Of a stretch of 5,814 nt of DNA, positions 1 through 5,598 are shown piece after piece; the first letter of the stretch is position 1, and the number at the start of each line of letters is the position of its first letter. The stretch lies in the NCBI GenBank assembly GCA_007129145.1, contig SKWC01000403.1:1-5814 (forward strand), written 5' to 3'. This DNA is from Rubritepida sp. (GTDB lineage Bacteria; Pseudomonadota; Alphaproteobacteria; Acetobacterales; Acetobacteraceae). The notes under the pieces are model-generated. The model ran no database searches and was not told the DNA's origin. It saw only the letters and a list, made by a program, of their open reading frames with translations. Both the position numbers and the translations under genes were made by a program.

Positions 1-156
1 CCGCTCGATCCCGCGCGCGCCTATCGCATCGCCACCAACAACTTCCTGCGCCGCGGCGGCGACGGCTATGCCGGCTTCGTCGAGGAGGCGCTGGAGGCCT
101 ATGACGACGGGCCGCTGCTGGAGGACGCCCTGCTGGTGATGTTCCAGCAGGGCTGA
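1..156 (+). CDS. 5'-nucleotidase / UshA-family phosphoesterase, C-terminal end (partial)
   Basis: This is the last 51 codons of a gene that starts outside the window; it is read in frame from base 1 and stops at TGA 154-156. The visible protein contains YRIATNNFLRRGGDGYAGF (residues 8-26). This matches the pattern Y-R-[IV]-A-T-N-[DN]-F-L-x-x-G-G-D-G-Y near the end of the C-terminal domain of 5'-nucleotidases, the domain that binds the nucleotide substrate. Family members are usually periplasmic or surface metallophosphatases that release phosphate from nucleotides or related esters, with the metal site in an N-terminal domain not seen here. The acidic, leucine-rich tail (LLEDALLVMFQQG) is compatible with a final helix. 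Substrate and signal peptide cannot be judged. The gene converges on trpS with only three bases between the stops. The family call is fairly firm; the exact subfamily (UshA, SoxB-like, CpdB-like) is open. Confidence 0.75.
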   Translation, partial: PLDPARAYRIATNNFLRRGGDGYAGFVEEALEAYDDGPLLEDALLVMFQQG

Positions 157-166
157 GGCTCACCCC
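150..166. other. Imperfect palindrome spanning the two convergent stop codons
   Basis: The sequence is symmetric around base 158: GGGCTGAG on the left and CTCACCCC on the right, with one mismatched pair (153/163). It contains the TGA of the plus-strand gene (154-156) and the TGA of trpS read from the other strand (160-162). Folded as RNA it would give about six or seven pairs closing a three-base loop. No T-tract follows on either side, so it is at best a weak bidirectional end signal. It may simply reflect two TGA codons meeting tail to tail. Confidence 0.25.
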
Positions 167-1161
167 CGCGGCAGGAACCCCACCAGCCGCTTCACCTCGG
201 CCAGCACGGGGCGCGCGATCGCCTCGGCCCGTTCGGAGCCCTGGCGCAGCGCCGCATCCAGTGCCGGCGCGTCCTGCAGCAGGCGGAGCATCTCGGCGCG
301 GATGGGCGACAGATGCGCCACCAGCGCCTCGGTCAGCACCTCCTTGAAGGCGCCGAAGCCCTGGCCCTCATGCTCGCGAAGCACATTCTCGGGCAGGGTG
401 CCGGTCACGGCGGCCAGGATGCCCACCAGGTTGCGCGCCTCGGGCCGGCTCTCCAGCTGCGCCAGATGCCCGGGCAGGGGCTCGGCGTCGGTGCGGGCGC
501 GGCGGATCTTCAGCGCGATGGTGTCGGTATCGTCGTTGAGATTGATGCGCGACTGGTCCGAGGGGTCGGACTTCGACATCTTCTTCGTGCCGTCGCGCAG
601 GCTCATGACCCGCGCCGCCACGCCCTGGATGAAGGGCTCGATGCGCGGGAAGAACTCCGTGCCGTAGTCGTGGTTGAACTTCTGGGCGATGTCGTTGGCC
701 AGTTCCAGATGCTGGCGCTGGTCGTCGCCCACCGGCACGGATGTGGCCTTGTAGGCCAGGATGTCGGCGGCCATGAGGTTCGGATAGACATAAAGGCCGG
801 CGGAGGCGGCCTCGCGGTCCTTGCCGGCCTTGTCCTTGAACTGCGTCATGCGGTTCAGCCAGCCCAGCCGCGCCACGCAGTTGAAGATCCAGGCGAGTTC
901 GGCATGCGCCGTCACATGGCTCTGCACGAACAGCACGCAGCGCTTCGGATCGAGCCCGCAGGCCAGCAGCGTCGCCGCCATCTCGCGCGTCTGGGCCAGA
1001 AGCTGCGCGGGTTCCTGCCAGACGGTGATGGCGTGCAGGTCCACGATGCAGAACAGGCAGTCGTGGCGATCCTGCATGGGCACCCAGTTGCGGATGGCGC
1101 CGAGGTAGTTGCCGAGCGTGGGCACGCCGGAGGGCTGGATGCCGGAAAAGACGCGGTGCAT
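160..1161 (-). CDS. trpS: Tryptophanyl-tRNA synthetase
   Basis: Class I aminoacyl-tRNA synthetase that activates tryptophan with ATP and loads it onto tRNA-Trp in the cytoplasm; essential for translation. The 333-residue product has the usual bacterial TrpRS length (about 330-350). Visible signatures are FSGIQPSGVPTLGNYLGA (residues 5-22), which holds the family's TxGN version of the HIGH motif; IVDLHAIT (39-46); the tryptophan pocket region AADILAYK (131-138) with Asp133; VPVGDDQRQHLELANDIA (142-159); and KMSKS (194-198). The ATG at 1161 is chosen because the protein then begins MHRVFSGIQPSG, as family members do, and a weak GGAA lies 6 bases upstream. The frame stays open for about 1.3 kb further upstream across murJ, but that stretch is low-complexity Arg/Ala/Gly and not real. 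Last gene of the mutS-glnD-murJ-trpS run; 56 bases after murJ. No attenuator, T-box or obvious promoter is seen in that gap. Confidence 0.97.
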   Translation of the reverse strand: MHRVFSGIQPSGVPTLGNYLGAIRNWVPMQDRHDCLFCIVDLHAITVWQEPAQLLAQTREMAATLLACGLDPKRCVLFVQSHVTAHAELAWIFNCVARLGWLNRMTQFKDKAGKDREAASAGLYVYPNLMAADILAYKATSVPVGDDQRQHLELANDIAQKFNHDYGTEFFPRIEPFIQGVAARVMSLRDGTKKMSKSDPSDQSRINLNDDTDTIALKIRRARTDAEPLPGHLAQLESRPEARNLVGILAAVTGTLPENVLREHEGQGFGAFKEVLTEALVAHLSPIRAEMLRLLQDAPALDAALRQGSERAEAIARPVLAEVKRLVGFLPRG

Positions 1162-1167
1162 GGATGG

Positions 1168-1171
1168 TTCC
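1168..1171 (-). promoter_or_regulatory. Weak ribosome binding site of trpS
   Basis: Read on the minus strand, GGAA lies six bases before the ATG at 1161. It is a poor Shine-Dalgarno match but is the best purine run in the right place, and it supports the start chosen from protein alignment. No other ATG, GTG or TTG in this frame lies close upstream. Confidence 0.45.
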
Positions 1172-1196
1172 GTGACACTGGCTGGGGCGGCAGGGT

Positions 1197-1216
1197 TTGC
1201 CCGCAGGGGCGGGCAA
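1197..1216 (-). other. Stem-loop directly after the murJ stop codon
   Basis: TTGCCCGC (1197-1204) and GCGGGCAA (1209-1216) are perfect inverted repeats: an 8-bp GC-rich stem with a 4-base loop. In the minus-strand transcript it begins two bases after the murJ TGA (1218-1220). It sits about 36 bases before the trpS start and does not include the trpS ribosome site. The downstream side reads ACCCTGCC, not a U-tract, so it lacks the second half of a standard intrinsic terminator. It could slow polymerase, protect the upstream message from 3' exonucleases, or partly separate trpS expression from the upstream genes. The structure is read directly from the sequence; any role is inference. Confidence 0.6.
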
Positions 1217-1217
1217 G

Positions 1218-2762
1218 TCAACTCCTGCGGCGGCGCAGCATCCTTGCGAGTTCGCGCAGATCGAGCCCGCCCGCCGCATGGGCCGCGCCGAAATAGGCCG
1301 CCGCCCCCAGGGCGCAGAACAGCGCCAGCAGCGGCGCGCCCATCAGCCCGGGCGCCACGGGCCACAGCCAGGCCAGCAGGCCGAGCAGCGCGCCCATGGC
1401 CAGCGCAGCACCCAGCAGCCGCGGGGCGGTGCGGCGCAGGCGGCGATCCAGGCGGAAATGCCGCGCGCGCAGCAGCAGCCAGGCCAGCACCGCCACATTC
1501 ACCCAGGCCGCCATCGAGGTGGCCAGCGCGATGCCCGCCGCCCCCAGCGCGCCCCACCACAGGAAGAACAGGTTCAGCGCCAGGTTCAGCGCCACCACCC
1601 CGACACCCACCAGCACCGGGGTGCGGGTGTCGCCGCGCGCGAAGAAGCCCGGCGTCAGCGCCTTCACCAGCACGAAGGCGACCAGCCCCGTGGCATAGGC
1701 CATGAGGGCGCGCGCGCTCTCGGCGGTGGCGGCGGCGTCGAAGGCGCCGCGCTGGAACAGCACGCCCAGGATGGGTGCCGCCAGCACCGCCAGCGCCACC
1801 GCCGCCGGCAGCGCGAGTGCGAGGGAGATCTCGATGGCGCGGTTCTGGCTGCGATGCGCCTGCAGCCGCCGCCCGGCTGCGATATGCGCGGCCAGCAGCG
1901 GCAGCAGCGCCGTGCCGATGGCCGCGCCCACCACGCCCAGCGGCAGCTGTGCCACCCGGTCCGCGTAATAGAGGAAGGACACCGCCCCGGCCGGGAACAG
2001 CGATGCGATGACCACATCCACCGCGAGGTTGAGCTGTGTCACCCCGGCACCCAGCACGCCGGGCACCATGCGGCGCAGCACCTGGCGCTCGGGCGCATCG
2101 AGTTCGGGGCGGCGCAGCGGGTTCAGCGCCATGCCCGCCGCGCGCGCGGCCCACCACACCAGGGCCAGCTGCAGCGCACCCGAGGCCATGATCCCCCAGG
2201 AGAGCGCATGGGCGGGGCTGGCCACGAAGGGTGTCAGCCCCAGCAGCGCCGCCATGGCGGTGATGTTGAACAGCACCGGCGCGGCGGCCGCCGCGGCGAA
2301 GCGCGACAGCCCGTTCAGCACGCCGGAGACCAGCGCGGTGAGGCAGATCAGCAGCAGGTAGGGGAAGGTGATCCGCGTCAGTTCCACCGCCAGCGCGAAT
2401 TGCTCGGGCCGGGCGGTGAACCCCGGCGCCAGCACCGCCAGGAGCTGCGGCATCAGGATGATGCCCAGCACGGTCAGCAGCGCGAGCCACAGCCCCATGA
2501 TGCCGGCCATGTTCTCGGCCAGGCGCTGCGCCGCCGCGGGGCCGTCGCGCGTCAGGCTGGCGGCGAAGGCGGGGACGAAGGCGGCGTTGAAGGCGCCCTC
2601 GCCGAACAGGCGGCGGAACAGGTTGGGCAGCTTGAGTGCGACGAAGAAGGCGTCCGCCATGGGGCCGGCGCCGAGCTTCGCCGCGATCAGCATGTCGCGG
2701 GCGAAGCCGAGGATGCGGCTGGCCATGGTCCAGCCGCCGATGGTGGCGACGGCGCGCAGCAT
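1218..2762 (-). CDS. murJ: Lipid II flippase MurJ (MviN family)
   Basis: Integral inner-membrane protein of the MOP (MATE-like) superfamily that moves undecaprenyl-linked lipid II to the periplasmic face for peptidoglycan assembly. The product is 514 residues, close to E. coli MurJ (511). It opens with SRILGFARDMLIAAKLGAG (15-33), then ADAFFVALKLPNLFRR (36-51) and EGAFNAAFVP (55-64), all hallmark MviN sequences. Arg16, Arg22, Asp37, Arg50 and Arg269 (in LYYADRVAQLP, 264-274) line up with the charged cavity residues E. coli Arg18, Arg24, Asp39, Arg52 and Arg270. LTPGFFARGDTRTPV (369-383) is another conserved block. Hydrophobic segments recur to about residue 490, consistent with about 14 helices, followed by a basic tail (LARMLRRRRS). 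The ATG at 2762 is preceded by a good GGGAG. It lies 56 bases after glnD, across a 15-bp tandem repeat. The older name mviN is equivalent. Confidence 0.96.
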   Translation of the reverse strand: MLRAVATIGGWTMASRILGFARDMLIAAKLGAGPMADAFFVALKLPNLFRRLFGEGAFNAAFVPAFAASLTRDGPAAAQRLAENMAGIMGLWLALLTVLGIILMPQLLAVLAPGFTARPEQFALAVELTRITFPYLLLICLTALVSGVLNGLSRFAAAAAAPVLFNITAMAALLGLTPFVASPAHALSWGIMASGALQLALVWWAARAAGMALNPLRRPELDAPERQVLRRMVPGVLGAGVTQLNLAVDVVIASLFPAGAVSFLYYADRVAQLPLGVVGAAIGTALLPLLAAHIAAGRRLQAHRSQNRAIEISLALALPAAVALAVLAAPILGVLFQRGAFDAAATAESARALMAYATGLVAFVLVKALTPGFFARGDTRTPVLVGVGVVALNLALNLFFLWWGALGAAGIALATSMAAWVNVAVLAWLLLRARHFRLDRRLRRTAPRLLGAALAMGALLGLLAWLWPVAPGLMGAPLLALFCALGAAAYFGAAHAAGGLDLRELARMLRRRRS

Positions 2763-2769
2763 CAGTTGG

Positions 2770-2774
2770 CTCCC
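2770..2774 (-). promoter_or_regulatory. Ribosome binding site of murJ
   Basis: Read on the minus strand, GGGAG lies seven bases before the murJ ATG at 2762. Its GGG is the end of the last 15-bp repeat unit, so the repeat supplies part of the site. It fixes this ATG as the start; the only other in-frame ATG upstream (2819) is cut off by a TGA at 2805-2807. Confidence 0.7.
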
Positions 2775-2810
2775 GTCACGCTGGCCCCCGTCACGCTGGC
2801 CCCGTCAGCC
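2772..2810 (-). repeat. 15-bp tandem duplication in the glnD-murJ leader
   Basis: On the minus strand the unit GGCCAGCGTGACGGG occurs twice head to tail with no mismatch (2787-2801 and 2772-2786). It is preceded by a partial, diverged copy, GGCTGACGG (2802-2810). Each unit ends in a GACGGG that resembles a ribosome site, and the copy nearest murJ forms part of the real one. It fills most of the 56-base gap between the genes. The unit is five codons long and lies in phase with the murJ frame. Confidence 0.85.
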
Positions 2811-2818
2811 CCGCGCCA

Positions 2819-5587
2819 TCAAGCGCGCTGCGCCGCCTCATGCACCAGCATCGCACCGCCACCCGTCCCCTGCGCCTCGGGCGGCACCAGCGCCTCCAGC
2901 AGCGCGGCGCGCAGCGGGGCCAGCTTCCGCTCATTCTCGATCTTCAGGCCGAAGACGTCCTTCACATAGAACACGTCCACCGCCCGCACCCCATAGGTGG
3001 TGATGTGCGCCGAGGCGATCTGCAGCCCCTGTTCCGAGATGGCCGCCGTCACATCGTGCAGCAGCCCCGGCCGGTCGCGCCCGTTCACCTCGATGACGGT
3101 GTGGGTGTTGGAGGCGAAATTGTCGAACACCACCCGCGGCGGCACGGTGACCGCGGCCAGCCGCGCGGGTTCGCGCCGGACCTTGCGGATCTCGGCCGGC
3201 AGGTTGAGCTGCCCAGACAGCGCCTGGTCGATCAGCACCGACAGCCGCGCCAGGCGGTGCGGCGCGTCGAAGGCGCCATCGGCGCTGTCCTGCACCCAGA
3301 AGGTGTCGAGCGCCATGCCGTTGGTGAGCGTATGGATGCGCGCATCCACGATGGAGGCCCCGGCCACCGCCAGCGCCCCCGAGATCTTGCTGAACAGCCC
3401 CGGATGGTCGGCGCAATAGACGGTGATCTCGGTCACCGCGCGCTCGGGCAGCACGCGCGAGCGCACCATCAGCGGCGCGCTGCTGCGCTCGGCCTCACGG
3501 ATCATGCGGCCGTGGCGGGCATGGGTCTCGGCGTCGAAGGACAGCCAGTAGCCGGGATAGCCGAGGCCGAGGAAACGCTCGCGCTCCGCGGCGGTGAAGT
3601 CGGGCAGGGCGGCCAGGGCGGCGTCGCGCGCGCGGGCCACGCGCACGTCGCGCTCGGGCACGGTCATGCCGCCGGCCAGCACCTCGCTCACGCGCCAATA
3701 GACCTCGCGCAGCAGGGTCGCCTTCCAGGCGTTCCACACCCGCGGGCCGACCGCGCGCATATCCGCCACCGTCAGCACCAGCAGCAGGCGCAGACGCTCG
3801 GGCGACTGCACCTGCTCGGCGATGTCGAGGATGGTCTTGGGGTCCTCGATGTCGCGCTTGAAGGCGGTCTGGCTGACCAGCAGATGGTGCAGCACCAGCC
3901 AGGAGACGGTCTCGGTCTCCTCGGCGGACATGCCAAGCCGCGGGCAGATCTCCTGCGCGAGGCGCGCGCCGATCTCGCTGTGGTCGCCGCCGCGGCCCTT
4001 GGCCACGTCATGCAGCAGGGTGGCGACATAGAGGGCGCGGCGCGACTGCAACTGGCCGGCGAGCTCCGTGGCGACCGGGGCGATCTGCGCCAGGGTTCCC
4101 GCCTCGATCTCCTGCAGCACGCCGATGGCCTCGATGCTGTGCTCGTCCACCGTGAACACATGGTAGGTGTCGAACTGCATGAGCCCGGTGATGCGCTGCC
4201 ATTCGGGCAGGAAGCGGCCCACGAAGCCCGCCTCGTTCAGCAGCCGCAGCCATTTCGCGGCATTCTTGCCCATCAGCAGGTCGAGGAAGAGGCGGCTTGC
4301 CTCGGCATCGCCGCGCAGCCGGTCGGCCTGGCGCGCGTGGCGGATCAGGGCGCGCATGGCCAGCGGGTGGATCTCGAGGCAGCGGTCGCGCGCGGCCTTG
4401 ACGATGCGCAGCATCAGGATCGGCTCGCGCGAGAAGTCGCGGTCCGGTGGGGCGGCCACCAGCTTGCCGTCGGCGAAGGCGAGGCCCTGCGCGGCCAGCG
4501 CGCCATCGCCGTCGCGCCGGGCGGCCGGTGCGCCGAGTGCTGCGCGCTCGATCGCGGGTTCCAGCACGCGGGTGAAGCGCACCACGTCGCGGGCGTTGAG
4601 GAAGAGGTGCTTCATCAGCCGCTCGGCGCCGTCCTGGGCGCCGTGGCGGGTGTAGCCCATGCGTGCGGCGACCACGGGCTGCAGGTCGAAGGTGAGGCGT
4701 TCCTCGGCGCGGCCGGTGACGTAGTGCAGGTGGAAGCGCAGCGTCCAGAGGAAGTTCCAGGCGCGGCGGATGGCGCGCGCCTCGCGCTCGGTCAACAGGC
4801 CGCCGCCGGGGCTGTCGGGGCCGACGAGCCCGGGCATCTTCTCGACGCCGAAGGCGAAGCGCGCCACCCAGTAGAGCGTCTGCAGGTCGCGCAGCCCGCC
4901 GCGGCCTTCCTTCACATGCGGCTCGACCAGGAAGGGACTGTCGCCGTAGCGCGCGTGGCGGGCGGTGCGCTCGGCGCGCTTGGCGGCCAGGAAGGGGGCG
5001 ATGCCGGTGTCGCGGCGATGCGTCTCGAAGCAGGTCTCGAGATCGGCGTAGATCGCCGCATCCCCGCCCAGGAAGCGGCGGTCCACCAGCGCGGTCAGGA
5101 TGGTGATGTCGCGCGCGCCCGCGGCCAGGCATTCGGAGCCGCTGCGCGTGGCGTGCCCCACCTTCAGCCCGAGGTCCCAGAGCAGGTAGAGGATGAACTC
5201 GATCAGGCGGCGGGTGCGCGCGCCGGGCTCGCGCGGGGTGAGGAACAGGAGGTCAATGTCGGAATGCGGCGCCAGCACGCCGCGGCCGTAGCCGCCGGTG
5301 GCCACCAGGGCGAAATCAATGCCCGCCGTGCCGGGCATGGGCGGGACCATGGCCGCGCCATAGTCCAGGATGGCGCGCATGACGTGGTCCATGCGCTCCG
5401 ACAGGCGGCGCGCCGCGCCCAGGCCGCCCGTCTCCCGCGCCTCGAAGGCCTGCTGCACCTCGGCCTGCATGCGGCCAAGGCAGCGGCGAAGCACCCCGAG
5501 GGCGACATCCCGCGGCAACGGCACCCCGTCCGTCAGCAAGTTCAGCGACAGGGTTGTTTGGCCCGGCGGCGGGCTGGCCGAAATCAT
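2819..5587 (-). CDS. glnD: Bifunctional PII uridylyltransferase / uridylyl-removing enzyme
   Basis: Cytoplasmic glutamine sensor. When glutamine is low it transfers UMP to PII proteins (GlnB/GlnK), and when glutamine is high it removes it, setting glutamine synthetase activity and nitrogen gene expression. The product is 922 residues, slightly longer than E. coli GlnD (890). Domains in order: nucleotidyltransferase with GGYGRGVLAPHSDIDLLFL (98-116), metal ligands Asp110 and Asp112; the conserved EGRGGLRDLQTLYW (227-240); HD hydrolase domain with VDEHSIEAI (480-488), HDVAKGRGGDHSEIGA (526-541; His526-Asp527), HHLLVSQTAFKRDIEDP (567-583) and ADMRAVGP (608-615); and two ACT domains, from about 719 (TVYCADHPGLFSKISGALA) and 830 (VIEVNGRDRPGLLHDVTAAI), which bind glutamine. 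All catalytic motifs are intact, so both activities are expected. The ATG at 5587 has AGGA seven bases upstream and lies 9 bases past the mutS stop, suggesting translational coupling. Its stop TGA overlaps an ATG (TGATG). Confidence 0.97.
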   Translation of the reverse strand: MISASPPPGQTTLSLNLLTDGVPLPRDVALGVLRRCLGRMQAEVQQAFEARETGGLGAARRLSERMDHVMRAILDYGAAMVPPMPGTAGIDFALVATGGYGRGVLAPHSDIDLLFLTPREPGARTRRLIEFILYLLWDLGLKVGHATRSGSECLAAGARDITILTALVDRRFLGGDAAIYADLETCFETHRRDTGIAPFLAAKRAERTARHARYGDSPFLVEPHVKEGRGGLRDLQTLYWVARFAFGVEKMPGLVGPDSPGGGLLTEREARAIRRAWNFLWTLRFHLHYVTGRAEERLTFDLQPVVAARMGYTRHGAQDGAERLMKHLFLNARDVVRFTRVLEPAIERAALGAPAARRDGDGALAAQGLAFADGKLVAAPPDRDFSREPILMLRIVKAARDRCLEIHPLAMRALIRHARQADRLRGDAEASRLFLDLLMGKNAAKWLRLLNEAGFVGRFLPEWQRITGLMQFDTYHVFTVDEHSIEAIGVLQEIEAGTLAQIAPVATELAGQLQSRRALYVATLLHDVAKGRGGDHSEIGARLAQEICPRLGMSAEETETVSWLVLHHLLVSQTAFKRDIEDPKTILDIAEQVQSPERLRLLLVLTVADMRAVGPRVWNAWKATLLREVYWRVSEVLAGGMTVPERDVRVARARDAALAALPDFTAAERERFLGLGYPGYWLSFDAETHARHGRMIREAERSSAPLMVRSRVLPERAVTEITVYCADHPGLFSKISGALAVAGASIVDARIHTLTNGMALDTFWVQDSADGAFDAPHRLARLSVLIDQALSGQLNLPAEIRKVRREPARLAAVTVPPRVVFDNFASNTHTVIEVNGRDRPGLLHDVTAAISEQGLQIASAHITTYGVRAVDVFYVKDVFGLKIENERKLAPLRAALLEALVPPEAQGTGGGAMLVHEAAQRA

Positions 5588-5594
5588 CCCGTCA

Positions 5595-5598
5595 TCCT
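5595..5598 (-). promoter_or_regulatory. Ribosome binding site of glnD
   Basis: Minus-strand AGGA, seven bases before the ATG at 5587, overlaps the mutS stop codon TAG (5597-5599). Ribosomes ending mutS would therefore finish on top of the glnD ribosome site. A second ATG (5593-5595) lies between them but is out of frame and ends after three codons (ATG ACG GGA TGA). Confidence 0.65.

Noticed and set aside
368..1279. 303-residue minus-strand frame overlapping trpS
   Set aside because: It is an alternative frame of trpS codons; Arg/Pro/His-rich and without motifs.
313..1296. 327-residue plus-strand frame opposite trpS
   Set aside because: It is antisense to a confidently identified trpS, has biased composition and no family motifs.
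160..2490. 776-residue open frame on the minus strand that ends as TrpS
   Set aside because: Only the last 333 residues are TrpS. The upstream part overlaps murJ in another frame and is Arg/Ala/Gly/His-rich low-complexity sequence, as expected from GC-rich shadow frames. It is not a TrpS fusion.
2763..2818. The glnD-murJ and murJ-trpS gaps are both exactly 56 bases
   Set aside because: The two gaps share no sequence similarity (one is a tandem repeat, the other a hairpin), so the equal length is most likely chance.
1197..2969. 590-residue open frame on the plus strand antisense to murJ
   Set aside because: The translation is Gln/Arg/His/Gly-rich with no recognisable domain and mirrors the codon bias of murJ. 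MurJ on the other strand is certain, so this is a shadow.
4008..5132. 374-residue minus-strand frame within glnD
   Set aside because: It is a shifted-frame shadow of glnD with Arg/Pro/Ala-rich sequence; the real GlnD frame carries all domain motifs.
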